DNA of 64,000 nucleotides from an uncultured Caldilinea sp. (GCF_937128415.1 NZ_CAKZMJ010000067.1:128114-192113); one strand, 5' to 3'; positions 28,159 through 58,772 are shown, counted from the first letter of the stretch. Notes: generated from the letters alone by a model not told the origin. Made by a program: numbers and translations.

Positions 28159-29496
28159 ATGACCAAACCTCTGCCCAAAATTCAAGTTAATCAAAACCGC
28201 CGTTTCTTACAGACCGAAAGCGGCGCACCCTTTTTCTGGCTGGGCGACACCGCATGGGAGCTTTTCCACCGGCTCAGCCTCGAAGAAGCCGAACGCTATC
28301 TGGAAAACCGCCGTCGCAAGGGCATGAACGTGATCCAGGCGGTCGCTCTGGCCGAATTCGACGGCGTTCGCACGCCCAACGTCTACGGCGACCTCCCCTT
28401 GCTCGACGAAGACCCGACGCGGCCCAACGAGGCCTACTTTCGCTATGTCGACGCCGTGATCGACAAGGCGGCGGAAAAGGGCCTTTACGTCGGCCTGCTG
28501 CCGACGTGGGGGGACAAGGTGACGCCGATGTGGGGCGCCGGGCCGGCGATCTTCACGCCGGAGAACGCATACGCGTATGGCCGCTGGCTGGGCTCCCGTT
28601 ATCGAGAACGCAGCAACATCCTCTGGATTCTAGGTGGAGACCGGCCGGCGCTGCACGAGGAGAAGGACTATCGCCCGATCTGGCGCGCAATGGCCGCCGG
28701 CATCGATGAAGGCGCAGGCGGTCGGCCGCTCAAGACCTACCACCCTTGGGGCGGGCACTCTAGCTCCGAAGAGCTGCATGAGGAGGCCTGGCTCGACATG
28801 AACATGATGCAGTCCGGCCATGGCGGCGGACGCAGCGCACCGGTCTGGGAGATGATCGAGCGCGACTCCGCATTGCAGCCCATCAAGCCGACCCTCGACG
28901 GCGAGCCGAACTACGAAGATCATCCGATCAACCCCTGGCCAACGTGGAGCCCGGCCAACGGCTATTATCGCGACCACGACGTGCGTCAGCAGACCTACCG
29001 TTCGGTCTTCGCCGGAGGCTGCGGCGTGACCTACGGGCATCACGCCATCTGGCAATTCTGTGGCGTCCGCTATCCACCGATCAACCACGTCGATCGCCCC
29101 TGGACCGAGGCGCTGGATCGTCCAGGAGCGATGCAGATCGGCTATTTGCGCCGGCTTGTGGAGTCGCGACCCTATTTCAGCCGCATTCCCGACCAGGGCA
29201 TTCTGGTCGACAACCCGACCGAACGCGGCAGCCACATGCGCGCCACGCGCGATGCAGAGGGTCGCTACGCCCTGATCTACACGCCGCTGGTGCAGCCGAT
29301 CACGGTGACGTTGGACTGGGTGGCCGACGCACAGGTGCGCGCCTGGTGGTATAATCCGCGCACCGGCGGCGCCTCCCTCATCGGCGACTTCGCGGCACGC
29401 GGAGCCGCAACTTTCCATCCCCCTTGCGACGGCCCTGATTGGGTGCTCGTGCTCGACGCGGTGCGTGCGGAATTTGGGCGCCCGGGAGAAGGATAG
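28159..29496 (+). CDS. GH140 (DUF4038) glycosidase, apiosidase-like
   Basis: 445 residues matching the GH140 pattern most closely of the three: FFWLGDTAWELFHRLSLEEA at the N terminus, RRRKGMNVIQAVALAEFDGV, YVGLLPTWGDKV, NILWILGGDRP with the candidate acid Asp, DMNMMQSGHGGG, and PTLDGEPNYEDHP with the candidate Glu. A beta-sandwich C-terminal module closes it (RAWWYNPRTGGASLIG). Known members cleave D-apiose from rhamnogalacturonan-II side chains. No signal peptide. Third DUF4038 enzyme of the cluster. Confidence 0.85.
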   Translation: MTKPLPKIQVNQNRRFLQTESGAPFFWLGDTAWELFHRLSLEEAERYLENRRRKGMNVIQAVALAEFDGVRTPNVYGDLPLLDEDPTRPNEAYFRYVDAVIDKAAEKGLYVGLLPTWGDKVTPMWGAGPAIFTPENAYAYGRWLGSRYRERSNILWILGGDRPALHEEKDYRPIWRAMAAGIDEGAGGRPLKTYHPWGGHSSSEELHEEAWLDMNMMQSGHGGGRSAPVWEMIERDSALQPIKPTLDGEPNYEDHPINPWPTWSPANGYYRDHDVRQQTYRSVFAGGCGVTYGHHAIWQFCGVRYPPINHVDRPWTEALDRPGAMQIGYLRRLVESRPYFSRIPDQGILVDNPTERGSHMRATRDAEGRYALIYTPLVQPITVTLDWVADAQVRAWWYNPRTGGASLIGDFAARGAATFHPPCDGPDWVLVLDAVRAEFGRPGEG

Positions 29497-29532
29497 AACA
29501 CGGATGAGGCGGATGAAACGGATTGACGCAGG
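29496..29532 (+). repeat. Half-element of the GCGGAT dispersed repeat
   Basis: Begins at the stop of the GH140 gene and resembles 22031-22067 over about 37 bp (agaacrcggatga-type opening, then gcggat and ggattgacgcag-type words). The matching inverted end is missing here. Confidence 0.6.
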
Positions 29533-29595
29533 TTTAAAAATGCCTGCGGAACTCCGCAATTTACACTTTCACATTCTCAAGAGCGGATTCTGGGC

Positions 29596-30636
<1,041 letters not shown>

Positions 30637-30661
30637 AACGATCCACGAAGGAGCAATCATC

Positions 30662-30709
30662 GTGACAGAAATTGCTCAGTTGAACCTGGCAATCGATAGA
30701 GCGGATTGA
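30662..30709 (+). pseudogene. Orphan gene start: 15-codon remnant with a good ribosome site
   Basis: GTG 30662 follows AAGGAG by 8 bp and opens a 15-codon frame (VTEIAQLNLAIDRAD) closed by TGA at 30707. The ribosome site 26 bp after the dehydrogenase stop suggests this was the start of another operon gene, later cut off by the repeat element just downstream. Identity not recognisable. Confidence 0.4.
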
Positions 30710-30730
30710 GCAAATAAGGCGGCAATGATA

Positions 30731-30816
30731 GGAGGTGCGGCTCTCAGCCGCACGTTCTCGGCGGGCCGCAAAGTCTTGGGGAATTCGAGGAAGCGCAGCT
30801 ACGAGCTGCGTCTCCA
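30731..30816 (+). repeat. REP-like intergenic repeat, short copy
   Basis: Contains the palindrome GTGCGGCTCTCAGCCGCAC and then gtcttggggaattcgagg and aagcgcagct. The same blocks occur in reverse orientation and longer form at 53091-53241. The rest of the 30637-30961 gap holds the 15-codon gene remnant at 30662 and, near 30915, a ctttgcgttctgcgtga word of the kind found in degenerate dispersed repeats. Confidence 0.65.
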
Positions 30817-30961
30817 GGTTGCCAGAAGCATTTGTGAAATTCATAAGCTTCCTGGAGGGTCGCATCCTATGAGAAAACTTCACGAACTGCCTCACCTCCT
30901 ATTGTGAATTTCTTCTGCATCTTTGCGTTCTGCGTGAGCCACGGACTCGAAAGGAGGAGCG

Positions 30962-32470
<1,509 letters not shown>

Positions 32471-32484
32471 AATCTGCGGCGGGT

Positions 32485-32512
32485 CACGATATGGCCTCTC
32501 CGCCATGTCGTG
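32485..32512 (+). terminator. Hairpin between the sugar cluster and the GT39-like genes
   Basis: CACGATATGGC (32485-32495) pairs with GCCATGTCGTG (32502-32512), 11 bp with one wobble, loop of 6. It is followed by a pyrimidine-rich stretch ending in TCTTTCTCC just before the next ATG. It may end the sugar transcript, or lie in the leader of the next gene. Confidence 0.5.
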
Positions 32513-32527
32513 GTACACTCTTTCTCC

Positions 32528-39707
<7,180 letters not shown>

Positions 39708-39745
39708 GTGAATCTATATTTAATTTAAAAAACGGCGACGAATTT

Positions 39746-39774
39746 TTGACCTCTCAGCCGTTCTGTGCTATATT
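39746..39774 (+). promoter_or_regulatory. Promoter of the tRNA pair
   Basis: TTGACC (39746-39751), 17-bp spacer, TATATT (39769-39774), in an AT-rich patch. The first tRNA begins 15 bases after the -10 box. Confidence 0.75.
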
Positions 39775-39781
39775 TGACAAT

Positions 39782-39867
<86 letters not shown>

Positions 39868-39890
39868 GCCGCCAGCGCTCCGCTGGCGGC
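39868..39890 (+). promoter_or_regulatory. Hairpin between the two tRNAs
   Basis: GCCGCCAGCG and CGCTGGCGGC form a perfect 10-bp stem with a 3-base loop, followed only by TTCT. Probably a processing signal or weak attenuator between co-transcribed tRNAs. Confidence 0.6.
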
Positions 39891-39895
39891 TTCTG

Positions 39896-39980
<85 letters not shown>

Positions 39981-40002
39981 GTGTGTGCATCATCCTCCTG
40001 AG

Positions 40003-40040
40003 CCCATCGTTGCCAAGCGAGGCAGCGATGGGTTTTTCTT
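40003..40040 (+). terminator. Rho-independent terminator of the tRNA unit
   Basis: CCCATCGTTGCC (40003-40014) and GGCAGCGATGGG (40021-40032) form a 12-bp stem with one wobble and a 6-base loop, followed by TTTTTCTT. The T run is on the + strand, so it serves the tRNAs rather than the convergent delta-60 gene, although the hairpin could stall both. Confidence 0.88.
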
Positions 40041-40053
40041 ATTCCAGCGACTT

Positions 40054-43000
40054 TCACCGGCTGCGCATCATCAGCGGCAGAAAGAGTTGGTGGCTCGTTG
40101 CAATGCGCACACTGCGGAAATCGCAGGTCACCCGCTCTCCACGCTCAACGCTCAGCGTCGCCTGTGCACCCTCGCCGCTGACCGAAGATTGCGAACCGCT
40201 TATGCATTGATAGGTGGTGCGATACTCGCCGCCGCTGCGTGGAGTTAACTCCAGCGTGTAGGCGCCGGTGAAGACGGTGAGCGGGCCGATGACAGTGGCG
40301 CCGGGCAGCGTCGCCGTGTAAGCTGTAGGACCCGTCACGCGCAGCTCCCATTCGCCGCCCGGAGCCGCCGGTTCAACAGTATGACGCACCTCCAGCGAGC
40401 CGGTGCGCCGCGTCAGGGTGAAGGTGCAACGCACACGACTTTGCGGGTTGACAGTAATCTGAAAAGAGTTTCCACTGCCATTGAGGCCGGGCTGGCCGTC
40501 GACGGTGCAGGCATAACTGGCGTCATAGTCGTCGAAAAAGACGCCATCGCCGGGGTGCAGCGTCACAGTGTACAGGCCTGCGGCGACCCCGCGCACGCCG
40601 GTGGCGCCGGCGCCTGCCCACGCGGCGGTCAACGGCGTGGCGCCGACGACTTCGACTCGCCAGGCCGGCGCGAGATGCGTCGGGTTGACCAGAGTGGCGA
40701 TCTCGAGCTCGCCGCCGGGGATAAACGCACGCGTGACCGCCTCAACCAGGCCGGTGGAGGCGTTGAACCCACCGACGGCGAAAGCCCCGCGCGCGCGCAG
40801 CCAGAAAATTTGATTCAGCGGCGCGCCGGCGAAATTCGCTTGCCAGCGATTGTCAGACCAGGCGCCACGCGCGAGCGGCGTATAGGTTGCGCCTCCATCG
40901 ATCGAGGCGGCGAATTCCACACGGTGAAACGCCGGGAAAGCAGCGCTGGGATTCCAGACGAATCGTCCAGCGTCGGGTTCGGCGGCCAGCCTCTGGGCGG
41001 AGGTTGAGGTCGCCGACAGTCGCGCCAGCCACACGCGGGGGACGGCGCCGTGCGCCTGGCTGCCGATCTGCGTAAAGCCGCCGCCTGTCAACACCTTGCC
41101 ATCTTTCTGCAGCGCCAACGCCAAAACTGCGTTGTCGGCGACGTGCATCTCGAAGCTCGGATCAGGGGCGCCGTTGTGGGTGAGCCGCAAAACGCGACCG
41201 CGCTTCTGGTCATTTTCTTCATAGTTATTCGCCACCGTGATCCGACCATCGGAGTGCAGGAGGATTGCACTCACATAGCCGTTGCTTAGGCTGGCGTTAA
41301 AACCCTCGTCCAGGCTACCGTCTGCGTTAAGGCGAACCAGCAGCGAGGACGCAATGCCGCCAACCAGCAGGCGACCGTCCGGCTGAAGCGCCAGCGCCAG
41401 ACAGCGCCCAAGTTCAGGCGCATAGGTGGGATCGAATTCGCCGGTGGGCCGTAAACGCACAAGGTTGCCGGCGATGACTTCAGCGTTCAACACGGCCGTG
41501 AACTCCCCGCAGGCGAGGATCCGCCCATCTTGCTGGATGGCCAGTGAGCTGATCAGCCCTTCATGCAGCGCCGGCTGAAAAGAGGCGTCCACAGCGCCGT
41601 CCGGGTGGAGGCGCAACAGGCGAGGACGGCGATTCGTCTGCTCTTTGAACTCCACGGCGACCACAATTTTGCCATCCGGCTGCAGCGCGACGGCGAGCGC
41701 CCTCAGAAGATCGCCGTCGTTCAAGGGGGCGAAACCGGCGTCCGGCGAGCCATCTGCAAGGAGCCGCGCGATGAAAGGGCGAGATTGGTTGTTCACTTGG
41801 GTGAAGCCGCCCGCCACGATGATCTTTCCATCCGGCTGCACAGCGATGGCGCGCACATCGCCGTTGAAGCGTGGAGCGAAGTTGGCATCGAGGCGGCCAT
41901 CGGGCCAGAAACGCGCCAAGCGCAGGCGCTCTTCCCCGTCGAAGGAGGGGAACGTTCCCCCTGCCAGAACCTTGCCGTCCGCCTGAAGCGCCAGCGCCAT
42001 CACCTCTGCGTTCACATTCTCGTCGCCCAGCGGGTCGAAGTCGGCGTCCAGGCTGCCATCCTCATAGAAACGGGCCGCTCTGTTACGCAACGCAGCGCCG
42101 GCGAGCGTAAAGGCGCCTCCGGCGACGAGTTTGTCGTCGGGCTGAATGAGCAGGGCGTAGACTGCGCCGTTGGGCGCCGGCGAAAACGTTGGGTCTAGGG
42201 CGCCGTTGAGTCCAACACGCACCAGTCGGGGATGCGATTGGCCGTTCACCTGCAGAAATGCGCCGCCGGCGATGATCCGACCGTCGGCCTGGATCGCCAA
42301 TGCATGAATGGCGCCGTCGAAGGTCAGCGCAGGTGCAGCGGCGAGCGCACCGGTGGGGGCGAAGCGCGCCAACCGGCCGCGCGCGACGCTGTTGACCGAC
42401 GTAAAATCACCGCCCACGACGATCGAGCCGTCAAAATCGAGCGTCAACGCATAGACCGGCCCGTTCAAAATGGGCGCCAGGCCGGGATCGAGCGCGCCGG
42501 CTGCGTCAAAGCGCGCGAGATGAGCGCGGGGCTGCCCGTTCACCTCGGTGAAAGCGCCGCCCACCACCACGCCGCCGTCTTCCTGCACCGCCAACGCATA
42601 CACCGCTCCGTTGAGCGCAGGCGCAAAAGAAACGTCGAGCGTTCCGTCGCCGTGAAGGCGAGCGAGATACGTGCGCGGCTGACCGGCCACCGTCGTGAAC
42701 TCGCCTGCAATCAGGAGCTTACCGTCGGCCAACAGCGCAATAGAACGGACGGCGCCATTCACGTTTGGATTGAACGCAGGGTCGAGGAGGCCGTCGGCGC
42801 TGACGCGGGCGAGGCGGTTGCGTCCCGCTCCGTTCACCTGCGTAAACGCGCCGCCGAGGACGATAGCCCCATTGTCCTGGATCGCCAGCGCGTAGACCGT
42901 CTGATTGGCGCTCACTTCAAAGTCCATATCCAGCGCGCCGCTCACGTCCAGGCGCGCCAGACGGCTGCGCAGCGTTGCGCCTACTTTGGTGAAGGCGCCG

Positions 43001-43224
43001 CCCACGACCAGTCCGCCATCACCCTGCAGGGCGAAGGCGCGCACCTCATTGTCAAAACTGGGGGCAAAGCCATCCGCCGGCGATTGCGCATGGACAACTG
43101 CAGGCGCGGCCAGCGCCCATCCCAGCAGGAATAAGCTAACCGCTGCAATCCACATGCGACGCTTCAATACGAAATAAAGCTTCGCGCTGGCGGCTTGCGT
43201 TCGCCCGTCGATCGTCTTTGACAT
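40054..43224 (-). CDS. Secreted delta-60-repeat protein
   Basis: About 1056 residues. ATG 43224 follows GGGAGAGC; a longer frame to 43431 is rejected because it overlaps the divergent promoter region. A signal peptide is present (RRMWIAAVSLFLLGWALA to VVHAQS). Then come about fourteen repeats of the form ALQPDGKIxVxGxF-TxVNG-x-RLARLxxDGxLDxxF, the delta-60 repeat, predicted to build a large beta-propeller-like array. C-terminal beta domains (GSLEVRHTVEPAAPGGEWEL) follow, with a final LFLPLMMRSR tail like the C-terminal signature I associate with exported Chloroflexota proteins. Likely surface or secreted; function unknown. Confidence 0.85.
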   Translation of the reverse strand: MSKTIDGRTQAASAKLYFVLKRRMWIAAVSLFLLGWALAAPAVVHAQSPADGFAPSFDNEVRAFALQGDGGLVVGGAFTKVGATLRSRLARLDVSGALDMDFEVSANQTVYALAIQDNGAIVLGGAFTQVNGAGRNRLARVSADGLLDPAFNPNVNGAVRSIALLADGKLLIAGEFTTVAGQPRTYLARLHGDGTLDVSFAPALNGAVYALAVQEDGGVVVGGAFTEVNGQPRAHLARFDAAGALDPGLAPILNGPVYALTLDFDGSIVVGGDFTSVNSVARGRLARFAPTGALAAAPALTFDGAIHALAIQADGRIIAGGAFLQVNGQSHPRLVRVGLNGALDPTFSPAPNGAVYALLIQPDDKLVAGGAFTLAGAALRNRAARFYEDGSLDADFDPLGDENVNAEVMALALQADGKVLAGGTFPSFDGEERLRLARFWPDGRLDANFAPRFNGDVRAIAVQPDGKIIVAGGFTQVNNQSRPFIARLLADGSPDAGFAPLNDGDLLRALAVALQPDGKIVVAVEFKEQTNRRPRLLRLHPDGAVDASFQPALHEGLISSLAIQQDGRILACGEFTAVLNAEVIAGNLVRLRPTGEFDPTYAPELGRCLALALQPDGRLLVGGIASSLLVRLNADGSLDEGFNASLSNGYVSAILLHSDGRITVANNYEENDQKRGRVLRLTHNGAPDPSFEMHVADNAVLALALQKDGKVLTGGGFTQIGSQAHGAVPRVWLARLSATSTSAQRLAAEPDAGRFVWNPSAAFPAFHRVEFAASIDGGATYTPLARGAWSDNRWQANFAGAPLNQIFWLRARGAFAVGGFNASTGLVEAVTRAFIPGGELEIATLVNPTHLAPAWRVEVVGATPLTAAWAGAGATGVRGVAAGLYTVTLHPGDGVFFDDYDASYACTVDGQPGLNGSGNSFQITVNPQSRVRCTFTLTRRTGSLEVRHTVEPAAPGGEWELRVTGPTAYTATLPGATVIGPLTVFTGAYTLELTPRSGGEYRTTYQCISGSQSSVSGEGAQATLSVERGERVTCDFRSVRIATSHQLFLPLMMRSR

Positions 43225-43356
43225 GCTCTTGCTCTCCCGCTCCAGATTCCATTCCCAACGGCGCAGAGTGGGCTCATTGACGCCGAACCCTCTCTCATTG
43301 TAGAGAGCGCCGATCGACGTTGTCGTGGCGCATAAAGACGAAAAAACGATGACATT

Positions 43357-43384
43357 TTGCGGAATCCCTGCCAGGGTGTAATAT
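43357..43384 (+). promoter_or_regulatory. Possible promoter for the ATP-grasp genes
   Basis: TTGCGG (43357-43362), 16-bp spacer, TAATAT (43379-43384), 37 bp before ATG 43421. The -10 box is good, the -35 box weak. Confidence 0.45.
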
Positions 43385-43420
43385 GCGGGCAATTCAACTG
43401 TCATCCCAAAGGACGCAACC

Positions 43421-44626
43421 ATGACGCCCACGTTTCTCTGTCTCGCCAGCTACTTCAAGGGCGGCGCCTTCATCGAGGAGTGCAAACGGCTCGGCTGCCG
43501 CACCATTTTGATTACATCGCAAGACCTGGAGCATGAAGCCTGGCCGCGGGAAGCGATCGACGAGTTTTTCGTCATGCCCTTTGTCAACCTCTTCAAGCAG
43601 CCGGACATCACCTACGCCGTCAGTTATCTGGCGCGCACGCGCAAAATCGACCGCCTGATTGCGCTCGACGATTTCGACGTCGAGACGGCGGCCGACCTGC
43701 GCGAGCATCTGCGCATTCCCGGCATGGGCTGCACGACGTCGCGCTATTTCCGCGATAAGCTGGCCATGCGCGTGCAAGCGCGCGACGAGGGCATCCCGGT
43801 TCCAGAGTTCGTGCACGTGCTCAACTATGAGGATCTGCGCAACTTTATGGCGACCGTTCCCGGGCCGTGGGTGCTCAAACCTCGCTCCGAGGCCAGTTCG
43901 ATGGGCATCCGCAAGGTCAACCGCGCCGAGGAGCTGTGGCCGCTCCTCAATGAATTGGGCGATCGGCAGTCCTTCTACGTGCTGGAGAAATTTGTGCCTG
44001 GGAACGTGTACCACGTCGATTCCATCGTGTGGGACAAGAAGGTTCTCTTCACGGTGTGCAGCCGCTATGGCCTGCCGCCGATGGCCGTCTATCAAGGAGG
44101 CGGCGTCTTCATCACCGGCAACCTCCCTTATCGCTCAGCGGAGGAGCAGGCGTTGCAGGCGCTCAACCGCGAAGTGATCGCAGCCATGGGGATGGTGCGC
44201 GGAGTGACGCACGCCGAGTTCATCCGCTCCGAAGCGGACGGCAAGTTCTATTTCCTGGAAATTGCGGCGCGCGTCGGCGGCGCCAACATCGACCGGATGG
44301 TGGAGCACGCCACCGGCGTCAACCTGTGGCGAGAATGGGCGCGGCTCGAAGTGGCCCATCTGCGCAGAGAAGCGTATGCGCCGCCGCCTGCGAAGGAGGA
44401 ATACGCCGGCCTGGTCGTTTCGCTGGCGCGCGAGCCCTGGCCGGACACCTCCGCCTACAACGATCCGGAACTGGTCTGGCGATTGCACAAGGAGCATCAC
44501 GTGGGCTTCATCGTGGCTTCGCCGGACTACGCGCGGGTGCAGCAGCTCATCGCGTCCTACGCCGACCGCGTCGCCCGCGACTTCATGGCGGTGGCGCCGC
44601 CCAAAGCCGGAGAGCGGCCTGTGTAG
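43421..44626 (+). CDS. ATP-grasp enzyme, first of a tandem pair
   Basis: 401 residues. The N-terminal part looks like a preATP-grasp Rossmann-type domain (LCLASYFKGGAFIEECKRLG; DRLIALDDFDVETAADLREH). The ATP-grasp core follows: GPWVLKPRSEASSMGIRKV with the ATP Lys, FYVLEKFVPGNVYHVDSIV, and the metal site in KFYFLEIAARVGGANIDRMV. Such enzymes ligate a carboxylate to an amine or thiol with ATP. No partner gene identifies the substrate. AAAGGA precedes the ATG. Confidence 0.82.
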   Translation: MTPTFLCLASYFKGGAFIEECKRLGCRTILITSQDLEHEAWPREAIDEFFVMPFVNLFKQPDITYAVSYLARTRKIDRLIALDDFDVETAADLREHLRIPGMGCTTSRYFRDKLAMRVQARDEGIPVPEFVHVLNYEDLRNFMATVPGPWVLKPRSEASSMGIRKVNRAEELWPLLNELGDRQSFYVLEKFVPGNVYHVDSIVWDKKVLFTVCSRYGLPPMAVYQGGGVFITGNLPYRSAEEQALQALNREVIAAMGMVRGVTHAEFIRSEADGKFYFLEIAARVGGANIDRMVEHATGVNLWREWARLEVAHLRREAYAPPPAKEEYAGLVVSLAREPWPDTSAYNDPELVWRLHKEHHVGFIVASPDYARVQQLIASYADRVARDFMAVAPPKAGERPV

Positions 44627-44706
44627 GATGATCGAGATCGGCGCACTTGCCGTCGCGCAGGTTTCCAATTCTCTAAATCTCACCCATCTCACCGAGCGAG
44701 AAGATG

Positions 44707-45912
<1,206 letters not shown>

Positions 45913-46006
45913 TCGCTCCCCTCATCCAAGACTCTCCGACGCAGTCTTTGGCCCCAGGACGCCATCCACTCTTTGCTGCTTTTAAAAAACAGATACAATC
46001 AAAGTC

Positions 46007-46036
46007 TTGACAAAGTCCAAAATTATGCGTTATGAT
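46007..46036 (+). promoter_or_regulatory. Promoter of furA-katG, consistent with a leaderless furA mRNA
   Basis: TTGACA (46007-46012), 18-bp spacer, TATGAT (46031-46036). The expected start of transcription is near 46043, exactly at ATG 46043, which lacks a ribosome site. Confidence 0.7.
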
Positions 46037-46042
46037 GTGCTC

Positions 46043-46480
46043 ATGAGCAAGGACTTAAGCGATCGCCTACGTCGACATGGGCTTCACGTCACTGCGCAAC
46101 GCCTGGCTGTGCTGCGGGCCGTGTCAGAACATCCGCACATCACCGCTGAGGCCGTGTTCGATCTGGCCCAGGCCGAGCTAGGCGCGATCTCCCGGCAGGC
46201 AATCTACGACGCCCTCAACACGCTGGCGGACAAAAACCTGATCCGACGCATTCAACCCATGGGCTCCCCAACCCGCTATGAAGCGCGCGTGGGGGACAAC
46301 CATCATCACCTCATCTGCCGCATCTGCGGTCGCGTGGAAGACGTCGACTGTGCGATTGGCGTGGCGCCTTGCCTTACGCCTTCCGATGCGATGGGCTATG
46401 AGATCGACGAGGCCGAAGTCATCTACTGGGGGCGTTGCCCCGCATGCCAGTCTCGGAGCGAAGCGAACAATCTAACCTGA
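46043..46480 (+). CDS. furA: FurA-type peroxide/iron-responsive repressor
   Basis: 145 residues closely resembling the actinobacterial FurA that precedes katG. The winged HTH contains TAQRLAVLRAVSEHPHITAE and ISRQAIYDALNTLADKNLI. The metal-binding and dimerisation half has RVGDNHHHLICRICGRVEDVD and EVIYWGRCPACQ, with two CxxC-type pairs for structural zinc. It likely represses itself and katG and is released by peroxide. I place the start at ATG 46043 (MSKDLSD), the predicted first transcribed base; ATG 46025 and TTG 46007 would lie inside the promoter. Confidence 0.88.
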   Translation: MSKDLSDRLRRHGLHVTAQRLAVLRAVSEHPHITAEAVFDLAQAELGAISRQAIYDALNTLADKNLIRRIQPMGSPTRYEARVGDNHHHLICRICGRVEDVDCAIGVAPCLTPSDAMGYEIDEAEVIYWGRCPACQSRSEANNLT

Positions 46481-46549
46481 CCAAGCCTTGCATCCATGCC
46501 ACCTTGTATCCGTGCCATACAGTTCGTTAAAAAAGCAGGAGGAAACACG

Positions 46550-48817
<2,268 letters not shown>

Positions 48818-48835
48818 GCAGCGCGACAGTCAAAA

Positions 48836-48871
48836 GGTTCAGCCATCGCCAGGGCAGGCGATGGCTGAACC
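48836..48871. terminator. Perfect 15-bp hairpin between convergent genes
   Basis: Arms 48836-48850 and 48857-48871 are exact complements around a 6-base loop. There is no T run on the + strand. It lies between the ends of katG (+) and the molybdopterin oxidoreductase (-), so it could block transcription from both sides. Confidence 0.6.
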
Positions 48872-48933
48872 GATGCCGATGCTCTTAAGCTGATCTTATA
48901 GACAGGCCCGCCCTGTCCCCCTACACCTATTCC

Positions 48934-51156
<2,223 letters not shown>

Positions 51157-51199
51157 ATTCGGTCTCCTCCTTGGTCAAAACTCCTATCGCCCCCTCTGC

Positions 51200-51527
51200 T
51201 TAGCCTCGGCTCTGTTCGGCCAACCTTTCGAGCAGGTCGCCGAGAGCCAGCGTCGCCGCCATTTCGCGCATATATTGCCAGTCCAGCCGCTCGCCCTGCA
51301 CGGCCACCACGCCAAGCAAATCCTGCCACTGGCGTTCAGATTGTTCGCCACCGAGGTGATACATCTGCAGAAGGGTGACGTCGACGAACGCCTGTGCGCA
51401 GAAGGCGCCGCATGCGCCTGTTGAGATCGGTCACTAAGCGCAGACGCTGCACCGGCGTCTTTCGGCGCAGCAGCTCGAGCAATCTGCGCTCTGCATCGGA
51501 CGTTGTATCCCGAAAGAGTTGCGCCAA
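51200..51527 (-). pseudogene. Fused remnants of a small hypothetical gene and a nucleotidyltransferase-like gene
   Basis: Reading leftward, one frame from 51527 encodes SDAERRLLELLRRKTPVQRL and then RRRHPSAD before stopping. A second frame picks up in the same place with LLQMYHLGGEQSERQWQDLL and ALGDLLERLAEQ, stopping at 51200-51202. I have seen these two sequence types as adjacent genes (a small protein, and the C-terminal end of a nucleotidyltransferase-like protein). Here a deletion has joined the start of one to the end of the other. Confidence 0.5.
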
Positions 51528-51540
51528 CGCTCGGTCCTTG

Positions 51541-53022
<1,482 letters not shown>

Positions 53023-53090
53023 AATCCACCTTGATTCGGTGACTCAGTTACACAGTTCGGTGAAACCTTCTCGTAAAATACGACCTTTCA

Positions 53091-53241
53091 GGAGAGCTGC
53101 GCTTCCTCGCATTCCCCCAGACCTTGGGGTCTGCCGCACCTACGGTGTTCCCTTCCCCCCTCTCCCAGCCTTGGGAGAGGGGGCAGGGGGTGAGGGCCTG
53201 CCTTGACCCATCAAGAACGTGCGGCTGCGAGCCGCACCTAC
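53091..53241. repeat. REP-like intergenic repeat, long copy
   Basis: In reverse orientation it shares with 30731-30816 the palindrome GTGCGGCT-x3-AGCCGCAC, the cttggggtctggggg-type block and cgaggaagcgcagct. It adds a central CCCTCTCCC...GGGAGAGGG palindrome. It lies in the leader region of the MttB-family gene and fills most of the 53023-53496 gap. Confidence 0.65.
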
Positions 53242-53249
53242 GGAACGTC

Positions 53250-53285
<36 letters not shown>

Positions 53286-53459
53286 GTGAAGATCAACCGG
53301 AAATTTTGTGCGCAAATTTCACGCCGAACCAATTGGGCCTCTATTGACCGAGATGCGCCGGAAGGTCATCGAGGGAGGAAAAATGCGGAGCGTCCTTTTA
53401 TTTTGGCGGGCAACATGTAAAAAATTAAAGACGCAGAAGCAGCGAATCACTGATGACAA

Positions 53460-53485
53460 AGGCGAGCGCTTTGCAGCGCTCGCCT
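53460..53485 (-). terminator. Terminator after the corrinoid-protein gene
   Basis: On the minus strand, AGGCGAGCGCT and AGCGCTCGCCT form a perfect 11-bp stem with loop GCAA, directly followed by TTTGTC. It lies 12 bases past the stop. It suggests the corrinoid gene and the MttB-family gene are separate transcripts or are attenuated between. Confidence 0.65.
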
Positions 53486-53496
53486 GCCACGACGCC

Positions 53497-54186
<690 letters not shown>

Positions 54187-54254
54187 GCTCTCTTCTCCGG
54201 CAATTCAGGACATCAACAATCGACGACTCTAATCTTCGCTTTATCTTCGCGTGT

Positions 54255-56276
<2,022 letters not shown>

Positions 56277-56435
56277 TTCCAAAATCCTGATGAATCTCGA
56301 AATCGATTACTCAGGCAATCATAAACGATCCTCGTCGAAATCGAAACTTGGGCAACACATTCGGCGCAGCCTCATTTCGAGGCGCGCAAAACGTAGTTCA
56401 GTCGATCAAGAGACGGAAGGCCTGCGATCGGGTTC

Positions 56436-56975
<540 letters not shown>

Positions 56976-57077
56976 GCTCTCCCTCACAAGCGATTGGAGT
57001 TTCCACAAATTCATGCTGCTCTGTTACACTCACGCTATCAACCGCTGCAACCGAACGTCTGTGTGCAATCATCCATA

Positions 57078-57110
57078 AACGCAACACGAAGCACGCAACA
57101 AGAAACGCGA
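57078..57110 (+). repeat. ACGAA/ACGCAAC degenerate repeat
   Basis: The sequence before the amidohydrolase start is a run of related words (cgcaacacgaag, cacgcaacaag, aaacgcgag), the degenerate ACACGAA type seen dispersed in some genomes. It leaves the gene without a recognisable ribosome site. Confidence 0.4.
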
Positions 57111-57116
57111 GCCACC

Positions 57117-58772
<1,656 letters not shown>

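Noticed and set aside
40054..43224. Fourteen repeats first considered as a DNA-level tandem array or CRISPR-like locus
   Set aside because: Similarity is at protein level (delta-60 repeats); DNA units differ and have no spacers.
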